From contig CAWIXM010000012.1 of assembly GCA_963840055.1 (NCBI GenBank), forward strand, positions 62,001 through 126,000: a DNA stretch of 64,000 nt. The letters run 5' to 3'. This DNA is from Rhodoplanes sp963840055. Its GTDB lineage: Bacteria > Pseudomonadota > Alphaproteobacteria > Rhizobiales > Xanthobacteraceae. The notes under the pieces were generated by a model. It ran no database searches. It had not been told where the DNA came from and saw nothing but the letters and a program-made list of their open reading frames with translations. Position numbers and translations under genes: made by a program. Below are positions 48,909 to 57,284 of the stretch, piece after piece; position 1 is the stretch's first letter; each line of letters opens with the position of its first letter.

Positions 48909-50255
48909 ATGGACATCGAAAAAAGTCCGCTGCTCACCGATCTCTACCAATTGAATATGATGCAGGCCTATCTCACCAATGGGCTGACGGATACGGCGGT
49001 ATTCGAATTCTTCGTGCGGCGGCTGCCGGAGCGCCGCGCCTTCCTGCTCGCGGCCGGGCTTGAACAGGCGCTCGATTTCCTCGAAGCGCTGCAGTTCAGC
49101 GCGGAGGATGTCGCCTATCTCGCGGGCACCGGGCGCTTCGACCGCGGGATGCTCGACTATCTGAAAGCGTTCCGCTTCACCGGCGATGTCGACGCGATGG
49201 CGGAAGGCACGGTGTTTTTTGCCGACGAGCCGATTCTGCGGGTGACGGCGCCATTGCCGCAGGCGCAGCTCTTAAAATCACGGCTTATCAATATTTTGCA
49301 TTTTCAGTCGCTGATCGCGAGCAAGGCCGCCCGTGTGGTTCTGGCAGCGCCCGGCAAGCTCCTCATCGATTTCGGCCTGCGTCGCGCTCACGGCGCGGAG
49401 GCGGGGCTGATGGCGGCGCGCGCCGGCTATATCGCCGGCTTCGCCGGCACCGCGACCGTGCTCGCGGAAGAGTTATTCGGCATTCCGGCTTACGGCACGA
49501 TGGCGCATTCCTATGTCGAGGCGCATGACGACGAGATCGCCGCCTTCGAGAGCTTCGCGCGTGCGCGCCCCAACAATCTGACCCTGCTGATCGACACCTA
49601 CGACACCGAGGTGGGGGCGAAGCGGGTGGTCGAGCTTGCTCCCCGGCTGAAGGCGGATGGCATTGTCGTCCAGGCCGTGCGCATCGACAGCGGCGACCTC
49701 ATCGCGCTGTCGCGCCGCGTGCGGCAAATTCTCGACCAGGGCGGACTGCCCGATGTGCGGATTTTCGTGAGCGGCGGTCTCGACGAGGAGTCGATCGCCG
49801 CCATTGTGCGGGCGGGCGCTCCCATCGACGGCTTCGGCGTCGGCACCAGCCTCACCACGTCGTCCGATTCGCCGACCTTCGATTGCGTTTATAAGCTCCA
49901 GGAATATGCGGGAGTGCCAAGGCGCAAGCGCTCGGCCAAGAAGCAGACCTGGCCCGGCCGCAAGCAGGTGTGGCGACGCTATGCACCGAGTGGAGCGATG
50001 ATTTCCGATGTGCTGTCGGTCGAATCCGACCAGCAGGAGGGCGATCCGTTGCTGCAGCCGGTGATGCGGCAAGGCCGGCGCCTGGGGCTGAAGCCCTCGC
50101 TCGGTGACATTCGCGCGCGAGCGGCGGCCGAGCTGGTGAGCCTTCCGCAGGCGCTGCAACAGCTTGAGCCGGAGCGCGTTTACAAGGTGCAGGTCGGCGA
50201 GGCCTTGACCGCGCTCACCGCCGAAGTCGACCGTAGGATCGCGGCCCATCATTGA
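48909..50255 (+). CDS. pncB: Nicotinate phosphoribosyltransferase
   Basis: Salvages nicotinate to nicotinate mononucleotide for NAD synthesis. The 448-residue protein has LLTDLYQLNMMQAYLTNGLT, FEFFVRRLPERRAFLLAAGL, the DFGLRRAHGAEAGLMAARAG motif, GIPAYGTMAHSYVEAHDDEI and the PRPP/phosphate site VSGGLDEESIAAIVRAGAPI. The start is ATG 48909. An aldehyde dehydrogenase gene follows ~35 bp later on the same strand. Confidence 0.95.
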   Translation: MDIEKSPLLTDLYQLNMMQAYLTNGLTDTAVFEFFVRRLPERRAFLLAAGLEQALDFLEALQFSAEDVAYLAGTGRFDRGMLDYLKAFRFTGDVDAMAEGTVFFADEPILRVTAPLPQAQLLKSRLINILHFQSLIASKAARVVLAAPGKLLIDFGLRRAHGAEAGLMAARAGYIAGFAGTATVLAEELFGIPAYGTMAHSYVEAHDDEIAAFESFARARPNNLTLLIDTYDTEVGAKRVVELAPRLKADGIVVQAVRIDSGDLIALSRRVRQILDQGGLPDVRIFVSGGLDEESIAAIVRAGAPIDGFGVGTSLTTSSDSPTFDCVYKLQEYAGVPRRKRSAKKQTWPGRKQVWRRYAPSGAMISDVLSVESDQQEGDPLLQPVMRQGRRLGLKPSLGDIRARAAAELVSLPQALQQLEPERVYKVQVGEALTALTAEVDRRIAAHH

Positions 50256-50290
50256 GCCGCATAATTGTTTCACGCGACGGAGTTCGGACC

Positions 50291-51715
50291 GTGATCGACA
50301 GAACGAAGCTGTACATCAACGGTGCATGGGTTGCGCCCGACGGCAAGGGCGAAATTGCGGTGCGGAGCGCTTCAACCGAAGAGGTGATCGGCCGTGTCCC
50401 GGAAGGCTCGGTGCGCGACCTCGATGCGGCGGTGCGGGCGGCGCGTGCCGCCTTTCCCGGCTGGATGGCGGTGCCGCCGGAGCGGCGCGGGGCGTTCCTC
50501 AAGGCGATCCATAACGAACTCAAGGCGCGCGCCGAGGAGATCGGCAAAATCATCGCCGGCGAAGTCGGCATGCCGCTCAAGCTCGCGACGCGAATCCAGG
50601 TCGGCTCCCCGATCGCCATTTTCGCGATGTATGCGGGGATGGCGGGACAATTCGAGTTCGAGAGCCGGATCGACGGCTCGCTGATTGTGCGCGAGCCGGT
50701 GGGAGTCGTGGCCGCGATCACGCCATGGAACTATCCGCTCCACCAGATCGCCGCGAAGATCGCCCCGGCGCTCGCCGCGGGCTGCACGGTCGTGCTGAAG
50801 CCCTCGGAAGTCGCCCCGCTCAACGCTTTCGCGCTCGCCGATGCGATCCACGACGCCGGCCTTCCGCCCGGCGTGTTCAATCTGGTGAGCGGCTACGGCC
50901 CCGTCGTCGGCGAGGCGATGGCGACGCATCCCGAGGTCGACATGGTGTCGTTCACCGGCTCGACGCGGGCGGGCAAGCGCGTCGCCGAACTTGCCGCCCA
51001 CAGCGTCAAGCGTGTCGCCCTCGAGCTTGGGGGCAAGTCGGCGTCGATCGTCCTCGAGGATGCCGACCTCGCCGCCGCGGTGAGGGGCACGGTCAATGCC
51101 TGCTTCCTCAATTCGGGCCAGACCTGCAGCGCGCACACGCGGCTCCTCGTTCCCGAAAACCGCTACGCGGAAGCGGCAAAGCTCGCGGTCGAGGCGGCGG
51201 CGAGCTTTACGGTCGGCGATCCGTTCGGCGGCAGCGCCAAGCTTGGGCCACTCATCTCGGGGGTCCAGCGCGAGCGCGTGCGCGACTACATTCGCAAGGG
51301 ACTTGACGAGGGCGCCGATTTACTGATCGGGGGCGCGGAAGCGCCGGAGGGCCTCGACAAAGGCTACTATGTCAGGCCGACGGTGTTCGGGCGCGTCGAT
51401 CCGCATGCGACCATCGCCCAGGAAGAAATTTTCGGGCCGGTGCTCGCGATCATCACCTATAAGGACGAGGATGACGCGGTCCGCATCGCCAACGAAACCC
51501 TGTATGGGCTCGCCGGCGGCGTGTGGTCGAAGGACCCGGAGCACGCGTTGAGCGTCGCGCGCCGGCTGCGCACCGGCCAGGTCGATATCAACGGCGCACC
51601 GTTCAATTTCCTCGCGCCGTTCGGCGGCTACAAGCAGTCCGGCCGCGGGCGCGAACTCGGCCGCGAGGGTCTCGAAGAGTATCTCGAATACAAGGCAATC
51701 CAGATCAAGCCGTGA
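50291..51715 (+). CDS. Aldehyde dehydrogenase family protein
   Basis: An NAD(P)-dependent aldehyde dehydrogenase of 474 residues. It has AITPWNYPLHQIAAKIAPAL, the NAD-binding FTGSTRAGKRVAELA, the catalytic Glu in RVALELGGKSASIVLEDADL and the catalytic Cys in NSGQTCSAHTRLLVP, followed by EEIFGPVLAIITYKDEDDAV. GTG 50291 (MIDRTKLYINGAWV) is chosen because GGAG lies 8 nt upstream and it matches the family N-terminus; a TTG at 50252 overlapping pncB is possible. The aldehyde substrate is unknown. Confidence 0.92.
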   Translation: MIDRTKLYINGAWVAPDGKGEIAVRSASTEEVIGRVPEGSVRDLDAAVRAARAAFPGWMAVPPERRGAFLKAIHNELKARAEEIGKIIAGEVGMPLKLATRIQVGSPIAIFAMYAGMAGQFEFESRIDGSLIVREPVGVVAAITPWNYPLHQIAAKIAPALAAGCTVVLKPSEVAPLNAFALADAIHDAGLPPGVFNLVSGYGPVVGEAMATHPEVDMVSFTGSTRAGKRVAELAAHSVKRVALELGGKSASIVLEDADLAAAVRGTVNACFLNSGQTCSAHTRLLVPENRYAEAAKLAVEAAASFTVGDPFGGSAKLGPLISGVQRERVRDYIRKGLDEGADLLIGGAEAPEGLDKGYYVRPTVFGRVDPHATIAQEEIFGPVLAIITYKDEDDAVRIANETLYGLAGGVWSKDPEHALSVARRLRTGQVDINGAPFNFLAPFGGYKQSGRGRELGREGLEEYLEYKAIQIKP

Positions 51716-51772
51716 GGCGGCCGCCTCGTAACGGCATTCCATTTGCACCTGACTGTGCCGCCCATCGTTGTC

Positions 51773-51795
51773 ACCTCTCCCCGATGGGGAGAGGT
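51773..51795. repeat. Palindromic hairpin of the CCTCTCCCC family
   Basis: ACCTCTCCCC-GAT-GGGGAGAGGT, a perfect 10-bp stem with a 3-nt loop. Same family as 11122-11142 and the array that follows. Confidence 0.8.
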
Positions 51796-51894
51796 CGGAT
51801 TCCGAGCACAGCGAGGAATCCGGGTGAGGGGAATATGAGACGGCATCCGGGCGATCCGATCGGCATTTATTTGTGAGAGCACATGGTCCTATTG

Positions 51895-52013
51895 CTCCCT
51901 CCCCCCTTGAGGGGGAGGGTTGGGGAGGGGGCTATTCATCTTAATCTTTGCAGTCATATCACCCTCCTCCCGGCTCGCTTTGCTCGCCGACCTCCCCCTC
52001 AAGGGGGGAGGGA
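51895..52013. repeat. Inverted palindrome pair (REPIN-like)
   Basis: The right unit 51961-52013 reads CCCGGCTCGC, TTTGCTCGCCGACC, then CCCCCTCAAGGGGGGAGG. The left unit 51895-51931 carries the same CCCCCTCAAGGGGGGAGG core in inverted orientation. A ~29-bp A+T-rich spacer separates them. The right unit aligns well with the right end of the DUF559 cassette (GCTCGCTT, CGACC, CCCCCTC). Confidence 0.75.
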
Positions 52014-52070
52014 AACGTGTTTTGCCCCGAAGCGACCAGCCGGAGGTCGTATGAGGGACCATCAACGCCG

Positions 52071-52364
52071 CCCCCTCACCCGGCTCGCATCTCGTTTGCA
52101 CTCGATCGCTCGCCGACCTCTCCCCACTGGGGAGGGGTGAAATGCATCAGCATTCAGCTAAGCTGAGCGGCACGCGAGTCACCCCCCTCACCCGGCTCGC
52201 ATCTCGTTTGCACTCGATCGCTCGCCGACCTCTCCCCACTGGGGAGAGGTGAAATGCATCAGCATTCAGCTAAGCTGAGCCCCACGCGAGTCACCCCCCT
52301 TGCCCGGCTCGCATCTCGTTTGCACTCGATCGCTCGCCGACCTCTCCCCACCGGGGAGAGGTGC
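52071..52364. repeat. 112-bp tandem repeat, about 2.6 copies
   Basis: The anchor CGGCTCGCATCTCGTTTGCA begins at 52081, 52193 and 52305, exactly 112 bp apart. Each unit includes the hairpin CCTCTCCCCACTGGGG and its close. Copies one and two also share GAAATGCATCAGCATTCAGC and a following ACGCGAGTCACCCCCC. Unit differences are few (for example ACTGGGGAGG, ACTGGGGAGA and ACCGGGGAGA), so duplication was recent. Confidence 0.9.
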
Positions 52365-52376
52365 AATGCGTCGATA

Positions 52377-53726
52377 TTAACTCACCTGCGCGCGGCGGGC
52401 GGCGGCGATCTGGGTCAGTTGCTGCAAGTAGGCGATCTTGTCGTCGACCGTGCACTGGATATGCGCGACCTGCTCTTCGTCGAGGTGGCGGTATTTGCCG
52501 ATCAGCTTGAGGTAATTGCCGATCGGCTCGCGGTTCTCCACCGGATGCGTGAAGCGCAATCCGTTGGCGGGATCATACTCCCACAGCGCGATGAAATTGG
52601 TGCGCACCTGCATGCGGCAGACCTCCGTCGTCATGCTGGAGGGAAAGCGCCAGCCGGTCGGGCAGGGGGCGTAGACATGCAGATAGGCCATGCCGGTCTG
52701 CGCCACTTCGATCGCCTTGGCGAGCTTCTTGTAATAATCCTCCAGGAACGCGGTCGAGGCGGTCGCGACATAGGAGCAATTGTGCATGGTCATGATCACC
52801 GGCAGGTTCTTGGCCTCGGTGGGCTTGCCATGCATGTGGCCGCCGACGGGCGTCGTCGTCGTCCATGAGCCGTAGGGCGTCACGCCCGACGACTGCATGC
52901 CGGTATTCATGTAGCCTTCATTGTCGACGCAGATGAACAGGATCGGATCATTGCGCTCCGCCGCGCCGGAAACCGATTGGAAGCCGGCGTCGGAGGTGCC
53001 GCCGTCGCCCGCGAGCGCGATCGCGGTGACCTTGCGTCCGACCCGGTCGTACTGCTTTTTCACGCCGGCGAGCATGGTCGCGGTATTGGTGAGCAGCGAA
53101 TGGAAGATCGGCACTTTCGCGCCGGTCTGCCCGTTGTAGCCGACCGTTCCCATGCCCGGGATGCATCCGGGAGGCGCGGCGACCACCGCCTCCGGCCCGA
53201 CCATGCGCATGGTGTGGCGGATCAGGAGTTCGGAATTGCAGCCGTGGCAGGCGGCGAGCCCGCGGCAGAACAGGTCTTCCTTGTCGCCGAAAGCGTTGAA
53301 GATCTGCGCCTCGGTGCGATACTCGAGCGCGCCGTGCGGGCAGGCCGCAACGCAAGCCGGTTCGCCGTCGCACAGGTCGCATTTGGTCACATGGCCGATC
53401 TCGGCCTCGTACACGATGCCGGCATAAGCGCAGCCGGCGGTGCACAGCAGGCAGTCGACGCACTTCTCCTCCGCCCAGTCGATCACGCCGGTCTCACCAT
53501 TCTTGGCGAGCGCGCCGGACGGACAATCCATCACGCAAATCGGATCGGCGCATTGCCGGCAGAGCGCGAGCTCGAAGCCCTCGCCCGCGGCGGCGGGCAT
53601 GATGCGGATGCGTGAATGCGCGAGATCGCCGGTCGCCGATTTGGTCTCAGCGCAAGCGATGACGCAGTCGCCGCATCCGTCGCAGCGGCTGGCGCGAAAC
53701 TGCAAAGTGGAAAAGCAGGTTCCCAT
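52377..53726 (-). CDS. padI: 2-oxoacid:acceptor oxidoreductase beta subunit fused to a four-cluster ferredoxin domain (PadI-like)
   Basis: A 449-residue fusion. Residues ~1-150 form a DmsB/HycB-like ferredoxin domain with four cysteine clusters: CDGCGDCVIAC, CRQCADPICVMDCP, CVDCLLCTAGC and CDLCDGEPACVAACP. The rest is the thiamine-diphosphate-binding beta subunit (CHGCNSELLIRH, AAPPGCIPGMGTVGYNGQ, the TPP motif in ALAGDGGTSDAGFQSVSGAA through CVDNEGYMNTGMQSSG). This layout matches PadI, beta subunit of NADH-dependent phenylglyoxylate dehydrogenase, which makes benzoyl-CoA. It is the last gene of a five-gene operon. The 2-oxoacid substrate is inferred from operon layout only. Confidence 0.85.
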   Translation of the reverse strand: MGTCFSTLQFRASRCDGCGDCVIACAETKSATGDLAHSRIRIMPAAAGEGFELALCRQCADPICVMDCPSGALAKNGETGVIDWAEEKCVDCLLCTAGCAYAGIVYEAEIGHVTKCDLCDGEPACVAACPHGALEYRTEAQIFNAFGDKEDLFCRGLAACHGCNSELLIRHTMRMVGPEAVVAAPPGCIPGMGTVGYNGQTGAKVPIFHSLLTNTATMLAGVKKQYDRVGRKVTAIALAGDGGTSDAGFQSVSGAAERNDPILFICVDNEGYMNTGMQSSGVTPYGSWTTTTPVGGHMHGKPTEAKNLPVIMTMHNCSYVATASTAFLEDYYKKLAKAIEVAQTGMAYLHVYAPCPTGWRFPSSMTTEVCRMQVRTNFIALWEYDPANGLRFTHPVENREPIGNYLKLIGKYRHLDEEQVAHIQCTVDDKIAYLQQLTQIAAARRAQVS

Positions 53727-53737
53727 TGCGTCCTCCT

Positions 53738-53837
53738 AGCGAATTCCGTTCTGGTGGAACGGAATTCGCTCAGTTGTCCTTTTGTGGTCGCATTTTCTGC
53801 GGCGAACCGGTTCCCACTTCGTCGGAAAATGCTCTAG
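53738..53837. repeat. Dispersed palindromic element, copy 5 (complete), inside the pad operon
   Basis: Reverse orientation of the 42729 copy: AGCGAATTCCGTTCTGG and GGAACGGAATTCGCTC, then GTGGTCGCATTTTCTGCGGC to GTCGGAAAATGCTCTAG. It fills nearly all of the 107-bp gap between padI and padH, and its terminal TAG (minus strand) is the padH stop codon. Confidence 0.9.
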
Positions 53838-55081
53838 CGCCAGAGCTGCGACATCAATTGCCGCCCGGTGGTGCGCGGGGCGGCAACGAACGCGGCTTTC
53901 ACCGCCGACAAATCGACGCGTCTGCGAATGAGCTGCCACATGATGCCGGCATCGACGAAGTTGTTGATGGTGGCGATGCCGACCAATTGGTCGTCCCTGA
54001 GCACGATCCGACGGTAAATGCTTTTTTCGTCGTCAACGCTTTCTGCGATTTCGCAGTCTACGCCGGCCTCGCCGCGACCGACCGAGACCGCCTGCTGGCC
54101 GAAGAAGCTGTAGGTATTGAGCGGCACCGCGCCGGGAAATGGAACGAGCGCGGAATCGTCGGCCATGTCGAGCCCGGCGATGCGGCCCTGCTCGACGGCA
54201 TTCGGCAGAATGCCGTTAACGACCTTCCCGCCCCACAGACTGCCCGCCTCGGCCACGTCGCCCGCAGCCCAGATGTTCGGTAGATTGGTGCGCATGCGAT
54301 CATCAACGACGATGCCGCTGTTGATTTCGATGCCAGACTCATCAAGAAATTTGACGTTCGGCTTGGCGCCGACGCACACCAGCAGAAGATCGGCGACGAT
54401 CTTGCGTCCGTCATCAAGCGCGGCAAAACAGCGATCGCCGGCGCCGTCGACGCCGACGATGGTGCGGCCCGTCAGCATGCGTACGCCGTTGCGCGCGAAC
54501 ACGTCCTCAATGATCTTGGACGCCCGCGGCTCGAAGTATGCCGACAGAACATGCTTCTCCAGCTCGACCACGGTAACGGCGATGCCGGCCTTCGCCATGT
54601 TCTCCGCCGCATGCATGCCGATCAGGCCGGCGCCGAGCACGATTGCCGACTTGGCGGCGCCGATCGCCGCGCGCAAATCGATCGCATCGTCCATCGAGCG
54701 CAGCACGTGGAAGGCAAAATCGGCAAGCCCGTGGACCGGCGGCAGCACCGGCGCCGCGCCGGTCGCGATCAGCAGCCGCTCATAGGTCCAGGTCTCGTTC
54801 GAATCGAGGCGCAGGCTCGATTGCGACGGGTCGATTGCGATGACCGTCGCGCGCGGGACGAAATTGATCGCGTTGTCGCGAAACCAGGTTTCGTCGCGCA
54901 GGATCACGTTGTTCGGCTCCGAACGGCCGGACACGACGTAGGGCAGGATGGTCGGCGAATAGGGCAGGCGTGCATCGCGCGTCAGCAGCGTCACCGAACC
55001 TTCCGTATCAAGGAAACGGATCGCAGTCGCGGCCTCCAGCGCCGCATGGCTGCTGCCGACAATGAGGTGCTTGCTGTGCAT
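53834..55081 (-). CDS. padH: FAD/NAD(P)-dependent oxidoreductase subunit (PadH-like)
   Basis: A 415-residue flavoprotein of the pyridine-nucleotide disulfide oxidoreductase class II fold: the FAD loop HLIVGSSHAALEAATAIRFL, the NAD loop SAIVLGAGLIGMHAAENMAK and the second FAD motif TNLPNIWAAGDVAEAGSLWG. There is no redox-active CxxxxC, as in rubredoxin/ferredoxin reductases. In phenylglyoxylate dehydrogenase the epsilon subunit passes electrons from the Fe-S subunits to NAD; gene position and size agree. It starts 7 bp after padG ends. Confidence 0.82.
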   Translation of the reverse strand: MHSKHLIVGSSHAALEAATAIRFLDTEGSVTLLTRDARLPYSPTILPYVVSGRSEPNNVILRDETWFRDNAINFVPRATVIAIDPSQSSLRLDSNETWTYERLLIATGAAPVLPPVHGLADFAFHVLRSMDDAIDLRAAIGAAKSAIVLGAGLIGMHAAENMAKAGIAVTVVELEKHVLSAYFEPRASKIIEDVFARNGVRMLTGRTIVGVDGAGDRCFAALDDGRKIVADLLLVCVGAKPNVKFLDESGIEINSGIVVDDRMRTNLPNIWAAGDVAEAGSLWGGKVVNGILPNAVEQGRIAGLDMADDSALVPFPGAVPLNTYSFFGQQAVSVGRGEAGVDCEIAESVDDEKSIYRRIVLRDDQLVGIATINNFVDAGIMWQLIRRRVDLSAVKAAFVAAPRTTGRQLMSQLWR

Positions 55082-55088
55082 GGCGGCC

Positions 55089-56327
55089 TCAGTCGTTCTC
55101 GTTCAGCCAGATCGGTTCGCGCGGCCGGCCGTCCCACGCGAGTTCGCGGGTAATCGCGATTGCGCGGGCGAAATGCTCGACGGTGATGTCGGCGCCGGCG
55201 AGCCCGCCGATGAAACTGATCGCGGGAATTGGACGGCCGGTGTGATAGAGCGCGCCCAAAGTCTCCTGGTAGACCGGCCCTGAGTTCCAGCCGAAGCTGA
55301 CCGAGCGATCGACCACGCCGACGCGCTGCACCTTGGCGAGCGCCGCCACCATCGCTTCGAGCGGGAATGGGCGGAACGTCTTGACCTTGATGAGGCCGAC
55401 CGCTTCACCCGCCGCGCGCGCCGTGTCGACCGCGTCCTTCGCCGCTCCAGTCATGCTGCCGATGGTGACGAGCGCGTATTCCGCATCATCAAGCCGGTAC
55501 TCCTCGATCAGCGGCGCGTGGTAGCGGCCGAACCGCTCGCCCCAGGCCGCATGCGTTTCGCGGATAACCCGCAGCGCGTTCTGCATGCCGCGACACTGGC
55601 CCTTGCGATAGCGCACGAAGCTGCTCGGGCCGATGCCGCCGGCGCCGCCGGTCAGCGGGTCCACGCCCATCGGCCGCGACGGATCGAGCGCGATATGCCA
55701 GTTGATGGCGGCGGGTCCGAGAAACTCGTCCACGTCCCGCTGATCCGGAATTTCGACCCGGGTGACCCCGAAGGAGAGATAGTTGCCGTCGTGACAGACA
55801 TTCACCGGCAGCATGACGTCGGGATGCTCGGCGATCTTGTAGGCCATCACCGTGGTGTCGAGGATCTCCTGCACCGTCTCGCAATACATCTGAATCCAGC
55901 CGGCTTCGCGCACCACCATGGCGTCCTGCTGGCCCCCCCAGACGCATTGCGGGGTCAACAAATCGCGCGTGACCAGCGAGGCGACCATGGGCAGGCGCAG
56001 GCCGGGCGTGCGGACATAGGGCTCGAACATGAAGGCGATGCCCGGCCCGCAGGTCGCGGTGAAGGTGCGGCCGCCGGCGAGCGCCACGCCCTGCAGCCCG
56101 CACATCACCGCGTGCTCACCCTCGACATTGAGGAGATCGGCATTGAGCCTGCCGTCGGCGATCATCTGCGACAGGTGCTCAACCAGCGAGGACTGCGGCG
56201 TGATCGGATAGACCGCAACCACATCGGGACGGGAAAGCGCAACGCCGATCGCCGCCGCTTCGTTTCCTTCGCATACGGCCGAGCGCTGTGCGGCGCTAGC
56301 GCAGGAGTCATCGGCGGCAACGCTCAT
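55089..56327 (-). CDS. padG: 2-oxoacid:acceptor oxidoreductase alpha subunit (PadG-like)
   Basis: A 412-residue alpha subunit of the pyruvate:ferredoxin oxidoreductase superfamily, with the pyrimidine-binding start EGNEAAAIGVALSRPDVVAV, YPITPQSSLVEHLSQMIADG, NVEGEHAVMCGLQGVALAGG and the later EYALVTIGSMTGAAKDAVDT domain. It catalyses CoA-dependent oxidative decarboxylation together with the beta subunit. It overlaps padF by 4 bp. Assignment to PadG over PorA rests on the five-gene order. Confidence 0.85.
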   Translation of the reverse strand: MSVAADDSCASAAQRSAVCEGNEAAAIGVALSRPDVVAVYPITPQSSLVEHLSQMIADGRLNADLLNVEGEHAVMCGLQGVALAGGRTFTATCGPGIAFMFEPYVRTPGLRLPMVASLVTRDLLTPQCVWGGQQDAMVVREAGWIQMYCETVQEILDTTVMAYKIAEHPDVMLPVNVCHDGNYLSFGVTRVEIPDQRDVDEFLGPAAINWHIALDPSRPMGVDPLTGGAGGIGPSSFVRYRKGQCRGMQNALRVIRETHAAWGERFGRYHAPLIEEYRLDDAEYALVTIGSMTGAAKDAVDTARAAGEAVGLIKVKTFRPFPLEAMVAALAKVQRVGVVDRSVSFGWNSGPVYQETLGALYHTGRPIPAISFIGGLAGADITVEHFARAIAITRELAWDGRPREPIWLNEND

Positions 56328-56617
56328 TGGCCGACCTCCTCAATCATGCTGATGGCGCGCTGCGGGCATTCCTGCGCGCAGATCCCGCATCCCTTGCAGA
56401 CGGCGAGATCGAAGTCGAACCAGCGCGGCTTTTCGACCACGCACTGCACCGGGCAGTAGAGCCAGCACAGGCCGCATTTGACGCATTTCAGCCGATCGAT
56501 CACCGGCCGCATGCTGCGCCAGTCTCCCGGCAGCATTGTGCTCAGCTTGGTCGCGATCGGCGCGAGATCGTCAGGAATGGTCGAAGCGTCGAAATGATCA
56601 CGCGACTGCCGCTGCAT
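56324..56617 (-). CDS. padF: 2-oxoacid oxidoreductase delta subunit, 2[4Fe-4S] ferredoxin (PadF-like)
   Basis: A 97-residue ferredoxin subunit with two full clusters, CVKCGLCWLYCPVQCV and CKGCGICAQECPQRAI, as in PorD/PadF. It relays electrons from the TPP site to the PadI clusters and PadH. It overlaps padE by 20 bp and padG by 4 bp, showing tight coupling. Confidence 0.88.
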   Translation of the reverse strand: MQRQSRDHFDASTIPDDLAPIATKLSTMLPGDWRSMRPVIDRLKCVKCGLCWLYCPVQCVVEKPRWFDFDLAVCKGCGICAQECPQRAISMIEEVGQ

Positions 56618-57191
56618 GGGCCGCCCTCTTCAATTCGTGCACGTGCGTTTCGGCGTAGCCGCGCTCGACCGCAGTCAAATTCTCAGCGAGGCCGGCGTCG
56701 CGGAACTCCATTTGACGCAGCGCCTCCTTGAGCGAGGCGAGCGTCAGCAATCCGGAGGTTCTCGCAAAAGCGCCGAGCATGATCGCGTTGGTGACCGGGC
56801 GCCGGTAGATCGGGAGCGCGATGCCGACCGCATCGCACAGGCCAACGCGTGCAACAGGGTCGGGCAACGCAAGCTCATCGAGGCTCGCCTTGGTGGTGAG
56901 CACCACCGTGCCGCCGGGCTTCATCCCGGCGAAAATATCGACCGCGCGCGCGACCGTTGGATCGATGCAGACGACGCAGTCGGGATGATAAACGTTAGTC
57001 ATCGCGCGGATCGGCGCGGTGGAGAAACGCAGAAACGCCGCGACCGGCGCGCCGCGACGCTCGAATCCAAACGAGGGAATGGCGACCGCGTGCTTGCCGT
57101 CGTCGATCAGCGCCTGCGCCAGGATCGAGCAGGCGAGCACCGCCCCCTGGCCGCCGCGCCCATGAATGCGCACCTCGTGCATTTCGTGCAT
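56598..57191 (-). CDS. padE: 2-oxoacid:acceptor oxidoreductase gamma subunit (PadE-like)
   Basis: A 197-residue gamma subunit: HEVRIHGRGGQGAVLACSIL, FGFERRGAPVAAFLRFSTAP, VCIDPTVARAVDIFAGMKPG and AVGIALPIYRRPVTNAIMLG. In POR-type enzymes this domain helps bind CoA. It is the first gene of the operon padE-padF-padG-padH-padI, whose order and subunit set match the phenylglyoxylate dehydrogenase genes of Azoarcus/Aromatoleum. A perfect FNR/FixK site lies about 100 bp upstream of the ATG. Confidence 0.86.
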   Translation of the reverse strand: MHEMHEVRIHGRGGQGAVLACSILAQALIDDGKHAVAIPSFGFERRGAPVAAFLRFSTAPIRAMTNVYHPDCVVCIDPTVARAVDIFAGMKPGGTVVLTTKASLDELALPDPVARVGLCDAVGIALPIYRRPVTNAIMLGAFARTSGLLTLASLKEALRQMEFRDAGLAENLTAVERGYAETHVHELKRAAHAAAVA

Positions 57192-57284
57192 GACTTGCCC
57201 CGAAATTCACTGGAAGCCGCTGGAATCTATTGCTTTTGGCGCTCCTCCAATAGCACCATAAGGCACGCCTTTCGTCCAAATGCT

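Larger units (their letters stand above)
51716..52376. other. Repeat-filled convergent intergenic region
   Basis: This 660-bp gap between the aldehyde dehydrogenase gene (+) and padI (-) is almost entirely palindromic repeats: a single hairpin (51773-51795), an inverted pair (51895-52013) and a 112-bp tandem array (52071-52364). No gene is supported. It probably terminates transcription from both sides. Confidence 0.75.

Noticed and set aside
52071..52364. Possible CRISPR array
   Set aside because: The repeated unit is 112 bp with near-identical content throughout; there are no short repeats with unique spacers and no cas genes.
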